Source of the DNA: Catonia carolina
Taxonomy: Eukaryota > Arthropoda > Insecta > Hemiptera > Achilidae
Direction of reading: 5' to 3'
Assembly: GCA_035578175.1 (NCBI GenBank)
Contig: JAQMRL010000006.1
Coordinates: 27,722,393-27,786,392 of the forward strand
Length of the DNA: 64,000 nucleotides
The position numbers were made by a program, and so were the translations under genes. The notes under the pieces were generated by a model, which made no database searches, was not told where the DNA came from, and saw only the letters and a program-made list of their open reading frames with translations. Positions within the stretch are counted from its first letter, which is position 1, and every line of letters starts with the position of its first letter. This document shows positions 32,127 to 42,844 of the stretch, piece by piece.

Positions 32127-33063
32127 ATGGTACAGATGTTCCTAGAAAGTGGAAGTAAATTTTATGGAGGGCCTATGTTAAAGTGAAGATTACATCAAAA
32201 TCTTTAAATTTAGATCCAAATTCCATTTTCTGTTCAAAATTAATACAAAATAATAAGATGAATTAAATATTGTGGATTTAAGAACAAATATCTAACTTAC
32301 AGATTTGAAATGTTAAAATTCCTTTTTTTAAACTACACGAGCGCATGCGCTCATAAAGAGAAAGATTGAATAAAAAAACATTAGCGTCAAAATAGTTAAT
32401 TAAAAAAGAAACATTTTTTAAAAATATTTTCCTAACCACTCTAATTTTTGTAAACACACTAAAAAATTGTTGGAATGTTTAAAAAATGTTAAGTATTTAA
32501 TTCATTGCCTATTTACCATAACATTAAATTAAGATGACAATAAAGTAAGAAAAACATTTTAAAAATTCTTTAACTGAATTCTATTGTACGACAGAAGTAT
32601 TTCGTTCTGAAATACTATGATACTTTAGTAACCATTTAAAAGAGATCATGAAAACACCTAAAGGATTGTGAATTAACTGAAATAATTAAAATCAAATTCT
32701 GTAAACATAGGTAGGTGTATAGTACAAAAAGAGAGGATATATTGAGGGTGTAAGATAAAGACAGAAAATAATATGAGAAAGACAGAAATAGGTATATGTT
32801 AAAAGTTAAGCTTTATAGAATAAATAGTATAGTATTCCAAAGAGGGTGAAAAACAGATTATTGGGGTGAGAATAACCCTTTAGGATAGGGTTGACTTCCA
32901 ATAATAATAGGTATTCAGTATAACTACAATAAAAGCCGATATAAATTTTACATGAAAGATCAATTAGTTAATACACTTTTAGTGATAACAACGACAAACT
33001 GTATTAAAATGTATTTAGATAAAATATTCAAATTTTTATTAACTTACTATAATAGTAAGTTTT
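32127..33063. other. AT-rich spacer
   Basis: No gene, RNA or repeat terminus recognised. Confidence 0.5.
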
Positions 33064-33903
33064 CCCCATAGCTAGCAGATGGAGTGTTAAATTAATTGTA
33101 CTTGATCTGCTAGTTCCAGGGCTACAAAAATAGTTCTGTTTCTTATCACACAGTAAGTCAGTTATATAGGGTGATTCAAAACTATACGGCAATCTCTTGG
33201 GATCTCATTCTATAGCTAAAAATAAAAAAAAAAGTTCATACAAACATATGTCTGAAAACGCTTAGTTAGCGAGTTACGGCTAGCGAAAAATTTCACCTAG
33301 AACTCTGTACCCTCGGTGAAGTAAGACCGTATAAAAATGTTAAAGGTACTTACAAAGATACAAATATGATTGTTTCTTATGTTTTTTAATCTGAAAAATT
33401 GAATAAAATTGGTTCCAGAGCTGTAAATGCAATACTTTCAGAGATATCTTACATAAAACACAAGAATTGGTGCAAAGGAATAACACATTTTTGTGTTTAA
33501 CGTATACTTCCATAAATGGTAAATAAAGGTGTATTTTTTCTTAAATAAATTTGTAAAAAATTTAATTCTGAAAAGATTCATGTGAATTACTCAGGAAAAA
33601 AATGAATAAGAGATATTGAAATTTCCCTTTATTTAAAAGCAAAACAGACGCACATAAAACGCACATTCTTAACTGCATAAAAATATATTAACCAATATTT
33701 AGGTTGGGAGTAACAGCTGATCATTTATATCAGCTGTTACTCCCAACCTACATATTAGTTAATATTTTATGCAGTTAAGAATGTGCGTCTGTTTTGCTTT
33801 TAAATAAAGCGAAATTTCAATCACCCTGTATAATTGAACTAATTAAACAACAGAAGAGGTAGAGGTGTAAAAGACACTAGTCAGAGTTATCTCCTCTGGG
33901 ATT
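33064..33903 (+). repeat. AAC-SINE copy 12 split by a TIR element
   Basis: Left part 33064-33167 (GATCTGCTAGTTCCAGGGCT to AGTCAGTTATA) and right part 33828-33903 (AACAGAAGAGGTAGAGGTGT to CTCCTCTGGGATTAATG). The 3' half is replaced by an HLN fragment that begins at 33905. Confidence 0.7.
33168..33827. mobile_element. TIR element with a palindromic right end
   Basis: Ends AGGGTGATTC and AATCACCCT in a TATA context, about 660 bp, noncoding. The right 200 bp (33626-33827) is a near-perfect palindrome with arms of about 95 bp (GAAATTTCSCTTTATTTAAA to AACAGCTGAT). The right terminus therefore has a second, inverted internal copy, while the left terminus matches for only about ten bases. Confidence 0.7.
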
Positions 33904-33904
33904 A

Positions 33905-34005
33905 ATGTCTAAAAACGTGTAGATCTGGTGAAAATTCAATTTCGGAAAATCGACATGAAAACAATACTTTCCTTCCTATATATTCATATAGGCAAGAGAA
34001 AGTAA
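33905..34005 (-). mobile_element. HLN 5' terminal fragment
   Basis: About 100 bp on the minus strand with the 5' subterminal repeat ACTTTCTCTTGCC at its outer end (GGCAAGAGAAAGT on plus) and the ATGTCGATTTTCCGAAATTG box. The TG tract and everything 3' are missing. Confidence 0.7.
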
Positions 34006-34006
34006 A

Positions 34007-34677
34007 AACAATTTGATTTTTTTAAAATTCTTTAAAAAAACAATTAATGAGAATTTTGATTTTTATTGTAATAGTGATAACCATTTTAAAATCTTAGGAT
34101 CTCAAATTCAGAGTAAAGAAGAAAAATAATAAAGGGTTGTTCGTTGTGTGGGAATATTTAATAATAAAAATATGTTAATATAAACTGTACGAAGATGAGG
34201 GAGTTTTTCTAGTGTGGAGTTTTAAAGCATATGGTGGTAGTAGAAAATTCCCACATAATGCCTTCTTCTGACTTCCGCTAACAGTCTGCAGAATGATCTA
34301 TTACTAAGAGTCCTTATAATGTCTAACTTCCTTTAAAATAAAGTCTAAACTAAAATAACACGTAACTTACGTAGTATTACTACAGCAATTATATAGTAGG
34401 CCTAGAATCCTATTTTGAGATCAATAAAATCAATAAAATAATCCTATTTTGTAAAGTTGTTTTTGTCCTAGAATCGCAGAATTTTATTTTAACCCTTTTT
34501 TAAGATTTGATGTTGCGTCAAAAATAAGCCTATTTTATATTACTACAAGAGGTAGAGTATGTACCTAGTTCTGCGAAGTGAATTTTAGAATTGATTGAGA
34601 CATAAAAATGAAAAAAACGATTTGAATAAAAATGTTAACATAGAGTTATTAATAAGCTACCTCTGAATTTTAAAGTC
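34007..34677. other. AT-rich spacer
   Basis: No gene or repeat end recognised. Confidence 0.5.
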
Positions 34678-34678
34678 T

Positions 34679-34871
34679 ACATTACCGTTATTTTGTTTTT
34701 GTTTTACGTCTGACTATTTTTCAATTGTTCCAATGCAGACGGTGAGAAGGATTATATATGAAGGTGAAGGATGAAAAAATACCAGCCCTGACCGGTAATC
34801 GAACCCGGGACCTCGGCGTAGAAGCCAGTTGCCTAACCACTACGCCAACGGGCCGGGCACATTAACCGTTA
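34679..34871 (-). repeat. SINE-C with tail T2, near-perfect duplication
   Basis: SINE at about 34692-34858. In sense: GGCCCGTTGGCGTAGTGGTT (A-box region), CCCGGGTTCGATTACCGG (B box), then tail T2 (CACCGTCTGCATTGGAAC, AGACGTAAAAC). Flanks ACATTACCGTTA and ACATTAACCGTTA differ by one base. Tail T2 is the same module carried by SINE-B at 58917. Confidence 0.8.
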
Positions 34872-34907
34872 GACAAAAGAAAATTAATATAAGTGCTACT
34901 ATTTATA

Positions 34908-35800
34908 ATTTTAACCTCTTGGGACCTGAGGTACTTTTTTGGGTTGCATTTACTGAGACCCAACGCTATAGTATACTATACCCTTGAAGGTTGCTTTAGG
35001 TGAGTCCTGACATATCATTACTAGTAGTAATGTGCACGGGTAGAGACCGTAGGTATAGTACACTATACATGTATGGTACAAGGGTTGAGATCTGAGAAAT
35101 ATTTTTCACTTGTAGATGGAGTTGAAGCGGTGTCCGCCATTTTGATACAGCTAAACAAAATACATAGAAAAACATCATTGGTAGTACAACAAAGATCCAA
35201 AAGATGGTGTACACTGGTAAAAAGTCAAATGTAACAGGTAACACGTATGTCTGCCCATAACAGACAGGTGGAGTGTCAAATTATTTACACTCGATCTGTT
35301 AGTTGCAGGGCTAAAATAAATAGTTCTGTTTCTTATCACATGGTCAGCCAATTAAATGACTGAATTATTTAAGAACAGAAGAGGTAGAGGTGTAAAAGAC
35401 ACTAATCAGAGTTATCTTATCTGAAAGTAATGAATTTCATTATACAGCCAGACCCTGTGGTGAATGAAGTGAAGGTGTCATTTGCAGAGTGGAAAATATG
35501 TGCTTTTCAGAGGGCTCGGCATGCTGATAAGCGTACTTTTCTATTCAGTAAAGAAGGCAACGTAAACCACCTCACTCCTCGTTTTACTTAGTAAAACCTC
35601 TACAGGTTCAAACCAGCCTTTTGGCTGATGACCTAAACAACAACAACAATACGTATGTGAAATGCCAGTGAAATCAAGGTGTAATATACTATACCATTGG
35701 TCTCAACCATAGCACCGTAATTTTTCTCATCAGGACTCAAACAGTGTAATATATTTGGTATAGAATACTGTACCATAGGTCTCACAGCCAGACACTATGT
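34908..35800. other. Region with repeated TATAGTATACTATA palindromes, split by an AAC-SINE
   Basis: Near-palindromic boxes occur at about 34969 (CTATAGTATACTATACC), 35054 (TATAGTACACTATACATG), 35683 (TAATATACTATACC) and 35757 (GGTATAGAATACTGTACC). Several lie next to a GGTCTCA or its complement. The left border reads TTAACCTCTTGGGACC, which could be a piggyBac-type TTAA end, but I found no matching right end. The 82-codon minus frame (34996-35244) is unassigned. Confidence 0.4.
35243..35658 (+). repeat. AAC-SINE copy 13, complete with 8 bp duplication (400 bp)
   Basis: Element 35251-35650 flanked by ACGTATGT at 35243-35250 and 35651-35658. It starts CTGCCCATAACAGACAG and ends GGCTGATGACCTAAACAACA plus further AAC units. 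This copy fixes the family boundaries: the 5' end is the TGCCC hairpin and the 3' end is the (AAC)n tail. Confidence 0.9.
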
Positions 35801-35827
35801 AAGAATCTAAAATTCTGCCTAAAATCC

Positions 35828-35998
35828 TTTTTTTAGTTTATTTAAGGTCACGTCAAAATCTTGGTTATTAGTGATTACTTTGGGTTAAGGAACCATGGTT
35901 TTTAACATGTAATAATTTCGCAGATTATAGCTGGGAATCTAAGCCACGACCTCTGTTTTGCAGCGTAGCATGCTAACAATTGGGCCACGGAGGCGGTC
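35828..35998 (-). repeat. SINE-D with tail T1
   Basis: In sense: ACCGCCTCCGTGGCCCAATT (A-box region), GTGGCTTAGATTCCCAGC (degenerate B box), AATTATTACATGTTAAAA and tail T1 (AATCACTAATAACC, CCTTAAATAAAC). Confidence 0.75.
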
Positions 35999-36030
35999 AA
36001 CTTTTTTTTTTCCTAAAAACCAAATATATT

Positions 36031-36500
36031 GTGAACGTCAAAACAGCCCCGCATCACTTATTAAGACACAATACGGAAAAATTGGAAAAGTTTCAAGTAC
36101 CTCGGGGAGATAATGCAACCAAAGAGCAGCAAACAGGAAGCGAACCACAAACGACGAGGAAAGATGACCTGTGCACTTCGAGGAACTCACCACTTGTGTA
36201 AGAAGAAAGCACGTAGGTTTCATCATAGTATTATAAATGTACGTTCTTGGTTTGTCTTGATAGTTCTTTCTTCTTTTACAGGTGATAAGGAGGTTTCTCG
36301 GAGTGAATTTGAAGTTCCTAGGAGTGAACCGGCCAATCTTTCCTCGTCTGCTGTTGTTAGCTTCCTTTTCTCTGTTCTTCGGTTGTTTTATCTAGTGGAG
36401 GTACTAGAAGCTATCAACTTTTCCAAATTTTCCGTAATTATTACTATGTCTTCAAGTGCCGCGGTGCTGCTTTTTATGCTTGATTTTTCTCTACGATTAC
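36031..36500. pseudogene. Two LINE RT C-terminal fragments in inverted orientation
   Basis: 36031-36235 (+) and 36241-36500 (-) are copies of the same LINE segment facing each other, giving an inverted repeat of about 200 bp. The plus copy has ACACAATACGGAAAAATTGG and, in frame, QPKSSKQEANHKRRGKMTCA, the region following the KYLGE motif. The minus copy carries the same boxes with more indels. The two plus open frames of 73 and 131 codons and the minus 62-codon frame are partial or shadow readings. Confidence 0.55.
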
Positions 36501-36723
36501 ATTTCTGATTATTATTTTATCTTGTTTGACCACATTGGATCACTTTAGTCAATTACTTCTTGGATCTCTTTTCAAGTTTTTGTTCCCAGTACCTATTTCT
36601 TTCTATTGGATCTCGCTTTTCTTTCCTCTTCTAAAAACAACACCCTTTCCGTGTATTTTCTAGTTATAACTTGTAATATATTGTGTTTGTCTTTTAGTAT
36701 TTTAGTTTCTCCTGGTTTGTGCC

Positions 36724-37398
36724 TTAACCCTAGAGCCGGCAATCGTCAATTTTGCGACGATGTTACCGCTTCTTGAACCGGTCGCGTCGCAAAATTGGAT
36801 TTGCTTCATAGAATTGCAATGTGTCGTTTTAGTTTTAAATTCATCTGCAGACAGGGTTGGTGTTTTGTACAATAGTTTAGTAATGTATAAAGGAAATTTT
36901 TACGTATAATACAAGAGTTTTAGTTGCATATTCTGCCCGTGTTTCTCTGTTGAAACCACGCCATCCTACAGCTGAATTTGGTTATTTCTTGGTTTACATG
37001 ATGTGTTTTTGTATATATTTTCTTCATTTTTGAACATTGAATCGTTTTTTTTTTTTTTTGGTTTTATTCTGAAATAAACATTATAAGTAACGATTCGTAT
37101 ATAATGAATTTTGAAAGTAGAGCATAAGAAAGTTTTAAACAGTAGTGTCATCTGAAAGTTAAAAAAAATATTTGTCTAAAAATTATTTTCAAATAGCTTC
37201 AGCATCCCTAACTGTCAGATTAAAATTTGAATTATATATTTATTCTATTTTACTAAGTTTTCTTGTTATTTTGATGGGTCACGTGATAAGATTTGTGATT
37301 TATGGTAAATTTTTAAAGATTTCTTTACGGTTCGCTGACCCATATGCTAGAAATTCTCTGCCGGTCTAGAAAAATGTTATTGCCGGCTATAGGGTTAA
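36724..37398. mobile_element. piggyBac-type MITE with TTAA target (667 bp)
   Basis: Element 36728-37394 bounded by TTAA at 36724-36727 and 37395-37398. Inverted ends are CCCTAGAGCCGGCAAT and CCCTATAGCCGGCAAT. TTAA duplications and CCCT-type ends are the piggyBac signature. No transposase motif; the 61- and 65-codon frames inside are not recognisable. The left end includes a TTTTGCGACG/CGTCGCAAAA subterminal palindrome. Confidence 0.85.
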
Positions 37399-38530
37399 AT
37401 CTTCCAGTGTATTATTTTTATTTTACTATACTGCCTATGTTATGTTTTAATTTTCGATATTAAATACCAAAAAATAATCTTAATATAAAATCAGTTAATT
37501 AATGGTTTTAAATAAATAATGATTTTAATGTAACACTATTAAAAAAGTAATCTCAAGAGTATTAACGGCGTTATTTACAATTAGGAAATTATAAAACTAA
37601 TAACTTAGTAGTAAGTACATATTAAATACATCTTTTATTAATTTATCAAATAGTTTTATACCTAAGCAAAAATTGGATTATTAAAGAATGAAGAAAGATT
37701 TTAATAGGGGAAAGCTCAAATTAACATTTTTGCTTTTCCCAGTAAATACAAAACAATTCATACTCTCCGTTATTACTAGAATAGGGTGACCGGAAAGTTT
37801 CGATGGCACTATGAATACTCAAACCGTTGCCGAAGAAACTTTTAAAAATTTTATAAAGTTTTTTTAATTTAAAATACATTCTTAAAAACGATTATTAAAT
37901 TTTTATATTATTTTAGGAGGCACCTTAGAAGCGAAATCACGTTTAAAAAATATTTTTCCAGACCATAAAAATAAAGCATCAAAATTTGGTAAAATTGGAA
38001 CAATTCTATAAAATTTATAAAGAATGTATCTAAATTTTAGTTTTGGATTCTTCTACTTCTCTATCCTTTTCTCATTCAATGCTGAATAAAGGGATCTTCT
38101 AATTTCCTCCAAGATCTCTCGTCATGAGCTATTCTTTCCCCAGCCGACCTTCAAATTTTTTTTTAACATCTGAGTTTATTTGCAATCAGTTTAAAAACTA
38201 AAATTATAAGTAAATAATATGTACGTGTTCACATTACGAAGACAATACCAAATTGTACTGGTTCCAAAAGAAAAGAAAATTATTTACAATTTTTGAAAAC
38301 ATTAGACCTAAATCTAGATAAAAGATGAACAAAGTAGAATGCGTAGAGGAAGATGATGATAAAGAATAATATGGGCTTCAATTGTTTACAATGTAGGTTA
38401 GTGTATATCTAAATGGAAGTTCAAGAAATATTATTCTTTTTAGTCGTGATACGTCTTCACTATTATCAAGTAAATTAAGCACCAAAAAATTTGGGTAATC
38501 TGCTAATTTTTCTTGATATTATGAACTTCG
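37399..38530. other. AT-rich spacer with a possible LINE scrap
   Basis: 38070-38150 on the minus strand reads AHDERSWRKLEDPF in one frame, which could be an old LINE C-terminus. Otherwise nothing recognised. Confidence 0.35.
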
Positions 38531-38835
38531 CTACGTAATTTCTTCTTTCACGGTGTTGATACGTAAGTCCTTATGCAGTGCTCCGTTAGTCACATACTTT
38601 GGAACATCTGTTATAATCCGTAAAACTTTTGACTGGAATCGTTGGATGATAGCAAGATTCGATTTCGCAGCCGATCTCCAAACCGGCAACCCATAAGTCC
38701 ACAGCGATTTCAATATGGGTTTCCACAGTCTCGAATGACAGTTGTGAACGTTTGTTCATCATCCAGTACAAATCTATCAGCTTCAATTCTAGTCTTTTGC
38801 GTTTGTTCCAAATATGTTTGACCTAACTTAATCAA
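38531..38835 (-). pseudogene. Jockey-type LINE RT C-terminal fragment
   Basis: Two overlapping minus frames read the same LINE. 38586-38835 gives KRLELKLIDLYWMMNKRSQL. After a frameshift near 38700, 38531-38713 gives LWTYGLPVWRSAAKSNLAII, RFQSKVLRIITDVPKYVTN and ALHKDLRINTVKEEI. The I/LWTYGxxxWG.A..SN...IQRFQSKxLRxI..AP.YVxN..LHxDL motif is diagnostic of the Jockey-clade C-terminal region. 5' truncated; stop at 38531. Confidence 0.85.
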
Positions 38836-39479
38836 CCAATCTCATTTACGATCTTTCAACACCTCTGCTGGTTCCATGAGATCTTCATTGGAATACTCTG
38901 TATGCCCATCGTTTACTGCTCTGTCTCGGTACAAATCAGAATCATCTCCACTCCAGACCCGCGTTCCATGACATCCATATTTTAAGATACATTTAATAAT
39001 TAGTCCTATCTATCAAATCTTTATAGCACCGCTTACGATAATTAAATATACAGTTAGAGATTCTTAGAAATTTTTTCATACTGGTACTTTCATACTTTCA
39101 TTGTACTGGTTCTTTTTGAATGGGTCTTTAAGTGTAAAGCCTTGACGTACGTTGAGAGTAGCGTGAACAAAGAAGAAAGCAAAGAAAAAATCCAGCGTCG
39201 AATGAATAGAGAATAATTATTAAGACTATAAAAATAAGAAAACTACAATATCTCAGTCGCGATATGCAAGGAGTCTACAGTTTTTTAATCTAATACGGTA
39301 TACTCCAAATTATTTTACAAGAAAAAATATCAACAAAAAGAAATCCGGGAAGACTCATGGCTGAAGAAATGGTGCATCTGTTGATCTATAGATCTATTCA
39401 AAGCAGTGATGTTCAAGGTAAATCGCTATCAACTAAAACAGTTTGGGATAAATCAGATAATACAAACCCATCAAACTTA

Positions 39480-40680
39480 TTATCATCATCTGTCAAGGAT
39501 TAGGCTCAATGGCCTGTTTCGGCATCCATCTCTTTTTAGGTCTTCCCAAGCCTTGCTTCTCTCTAGGTTATGCTCGTAGAGGAAGTCTGTGTACTGGCAT
39601 GCGAAGTAAATGGTTGGACCAGTTTCTTTTATATATTCTTAATGTTTCACAAAGTGATTGAACATTTAACTTGGCGTGTATAGCTTCGTTACGTACTCTA
39701 TCTACCCGGTACAACCTTTGACTCCCCAGAAAAATCTCATTTCAGCGCCTGAATACGAGATTCATTCCTCTGTAATTACACCTAAGTTTCACTCCCATAT
39801 GTTATGAGTGGTACAACCATTGCACTATAAAATTTTATTTGGGCGTCGTGTCTCATTTTCTTTCCTATTGTCCTGTGAATAGAACCGTCCAACGCGCTGA
39901 ATTTTACCAGTTTCTCACTCACGTCATCATCTTTTTCATAAGAAATCCTGCATCTTAAATATTTAAAATCTCGAAATGGTTCTATAGTTCGGTTGCCAAG
40001 TATAATTTTTGAGCGGACCGGCCATTTTACCTTGAATCCCACATAATCTTTGATTTTTGCGCCGATATTTTCATGCCAAACTCTGCGCTAATGTTGTGAA
40101 ACTTATAAATAGCATATTAGAGCCTGTCTTCTGTGTCAAAAATAATAACACTGTCATCTGCGTGCAGCAATGAATTTAGGAATTTATTATTCCAAAAATG
40201 AATGCCTGAGTCAACTATTTCATTCCAAATTGTTAAAATCTCATCAATATACCTAAATATTTAAATAACGTCGGAGACATAGGATAGCCTTGTCGTAACC
40301 TTTATTTGTATTTTCATTTTCTCTATTTTTTTGTCATTTCCAAAAAAAATCATTATTTTTTGTTATATCTATGTAATCGCAATAGCAGCAACAATATGTT
40401 TTAGATAGAAGTTTTCCAGAATTATATTCCAAAGACGGATCGTAGAACATTATTAAAAGCTTTCTCCCAATAGATAAAAGCCATGTGTTTCACAATTATA
40501 CTCATGATTTTTGTCTATAATTTGCTTTAATGTGAACTCTGCATCATTGTACATGAATGGCCTCTACAAAAGCCCATTTGTTCTTCTCCTATTAAATCAT
40601 CCACAATTACCCGTAGCCGCCCATCAAATTTATGCAAACAAAAATCGATTCTAGGGATACTGTTGTCACTCAGGATCCAG
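39480..40680 (-). pseudogene. Degenerate LINE reverse transcriptase (middle and C-terminus)
   Basis: Reading the minus strand from 40680: GEEQMGFCRGHSC, then FIYWEKAFNNV, then LHADDSVIIF at about 40130-40160 (the RT (F/Y)xDD catalytic motif with His-Ala). Then comes the open frame 39782-40042 with PVRSKIILGNRTIEPFRDFK, YLRCRISYEKDD and MVVPLITYGSE. A C-terminal piece around 39530-39700 reads VDRVRNEAIHAKLNVQSL. Several stops and frameshifts. Related to, but not the same copy as, 44866-45620. Confidence 0.75.
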
Positions 40681-40740
40681 TGTATGAATTTATTCGCACG
40701 GGGCAGACAGTTATCTTAAGATTTAGTTTAGTAGGGGAAG

Positions 40741-41164
40741 TTGGGGCATAGCCGGACACGGGGTATTCCCGGACAGGCGGTAAATTTTGACTTTTAAGGT
40801 TGGCATCTCTGATGTGACGTTACAGTTCCCTTCCGTTGCTGTTCTGTTTGTGAGTAGAATGAAACGTGTTCCGTGTTCGTTAGTTTAGTGAAAACTACAT
40901 TTTACAATTTTGTCTACAATTTTACTTAGTATTCCGACTTGTATGCTAGGTAAGTTTATGGTTCATTATTTAAAACAAAATTATGGTTAAAATCGTTCGT
41001 TTACTAGTTTTCATAGTATTATAGACTCTAAAATATCTCTCCTCAGATAACATCACAATTTAAAAAAAATAAAAATGGCGTCCCTTGGGGTATTGGCGGA
41101 CAGCCGATAAGAACTGTGTTGGGGTAATGTCGGACTTGCATACTTTTGTCCGGGAATGCCCCAA
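40741..41164. promoter_or_regulatory. Subterminal repeated motifs of the pogo-like element
   Basis: Five copies of a 17-19 bp motif: 40741-40759 (TTGGGGCATAGCCGGACAC), 40760-40776 (GGGGTATTCCCGGACAG), 41085-41103 (TTGGGGTATTGGCGGACAG), 41119-41135 (TTGGGGTAATGTCGGAC) and inverted at 41148-41164 (GTCCGGGAATGCCCCAA). Two more lie at the other end, 43147-43164 and inverted 43322-43338. They extend the terminal repeat core inward, so they are plausible transposase-binding sites (inference). Confidence 0.7.
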
Positions 41165-41193
41165 TCTAATTATGGTTTGTTATTTTCAGAACT

Positions 41194-42844
41194 ATGGTCC
41201 GGAACTACGTTCCTAAAACTAACAGAAACACATGGGAGACATCGAACTTGAATCGAGCGCTTGATGCTATTAGAAAAAATGAAATGACGATCAAACAAGC
41301 TTCTATGGAGTTTTCTATTCCTTAAAGCACCCTTCACGATCGGAAAACAATCAGCTGGATGGGATTGGTTTTATTCTTTTTTAAACAGACACCCTGATTT
41401 GAAACTAAGGAAAGCAGAGGCTACAAGTCTAAACAGACTAAGGGTTTCAATAAAATAGAAGTTGATTTTTTTGAAAATCGTGGATCGGTTTATGAACGCA
41501 ATGACGTAGTTCCATCAAAAATCTACAACATGGATGAGACGGCTCTCCCAACTGTTCCAAACGTCTTAAAATTGATAGCGCAAAAAGGTACAAAGCGACT
41601 TGGGAAAGTGGTGAGTGCTGAGCGTTGAACAACGACAACCCTAGTGGCATGTGTGAGTGCCACTGGACACTACATTCCTCCATTTTTCATATACCGTAGA
41701 AAAATAAGAAATGATGTTTTAATCAATGGAGCACCAGGTGGATCAGCTTATGCAGTTTCCGAATCTGGATGGACTAATGAAGACTATTTGTTGACTATTG
41801 TTAAGGACTATTTGTTGAATGGTTGAAACATTTTAGATTAAATTCAGGAGCAACGACTGACAACAAAACTCTCATGATTCTTGATAACCACACAAGTCAT
41901 TGCAGTCTCGCAGCATGGAATTTTTGCAGAGAAAATGGTATTATCATGGTTTCATTACCACCTCATTGTTCGCACAGGATGCAACCGTTAGATTTAACTG
42001 TATTTGGATCAATGAAAAAAACCTACTATGAACAGTGTGACAACTTTCTGAAGACACATCAAAGAGCAATATCAGGGTTTGACGTTGCTGCAATCTTTTG
42101 TGTAGCACGAGAAAGAACAACTAACGTACAAACCGCTGTAAATGGATTCAAGGCTGCTGGTGTGTGGCTCTTCAATGCTCAGAAGTTTGAGAATGAATGG
42201 GAGTCAGCTTTACAGCTATGCAACGCAGAAACGGAAGAAGTGAACAAAGGAGATGAAAATGGAAAAGAAACCTTCACTGCTTCGACAGTTCAACTTATTT
42301 CCTCTCCAACAGTTTCCCTGCCAGATTCTGGTCTCATTGATAGTCTACGACAATCTTCTTCCATGGGAGCAGAAAATAATCCTTTCAGTTTAATATTAAA
42401 CACGATTTCTCGTGTCCAAAGCAGTAATGAATGCAAAAAAGGAAGAATAAGGGGAGAGCAAAGGGACATTCTGAAATATTAACAACTACCCCGAAGAAAA
42501 AACGTTTAAAAGAAAAGGAAAAACACAAAAATAAAAGAAGCAAATTGGATGCAAAGAAGAAACCAATCAAACGACAGTTAGGTCTAGGCATCACAAGTGA
42601 GGTTAGAAGATTTCTAGGTAAAAAGGCTTTAAAGACAAAACAGGAGAGGAAAACAGAAAGAGAAGTGAGTAATGGAACAACCGAAGAATGGTTTTGCATT
42701 TATTGCGAAGAAAAGTTTAATGATCCATCGCAAGGAGATTGGATTGAGTGTTCATCTTGTTCAAGATGGTGTCACGAAAAGTGTGGAATGAACGAAATTG
42801 TCCGAATGAAAAAAGTTTTTAAATGTATGGACTGTAAAGTATAA
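41194..42844 (+). pseudogene. pogo/Tigger-like DDE transposase with C-terminal PHD-like zinc finger
   Basis: ATG at 41194 (MVRNYVPKTNRNTWETSN), then a psq-type helix-turn-helix with MTIKQASMEFSIP, stopped by TAA at 41323. Much of the second DNA-binding domain is missing; the frame resumes near HPDL and DFFENRGSVYE. Catalytic core: YNMDETALPTV (first Asp), a TGA at 41626, PPFFIYRRK, SGWTNEDY, a frameshift near 41815, MILDNHTSH (second Asp) and HRMQPLDLTVFGSMKKTYY (third Asp, 35 residues on). After a frameshift in the A6 run near 42436 comes a Lys-rich linker and WFCIYCEEKF..WIECSSC..WCHEKC..FKCMDCKV, a Cys/His PHD-like finger, stopping at 42844. Insects have many pogo-type transposases with this tail. 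The parts are well kept, but it cannot be translated whole. Confidence 0.9.

Noticed and set aside
41447..41683. 78-codon minus frame
   Set aside because: Antisense shadow of the pogo-like catalytic core containing YNMDETAL on the plus strand.
42385..42699. 104-codon minus frame
   Set aside because: Antisense shadow of the Lys-rich linker of the pogo-like transposase.
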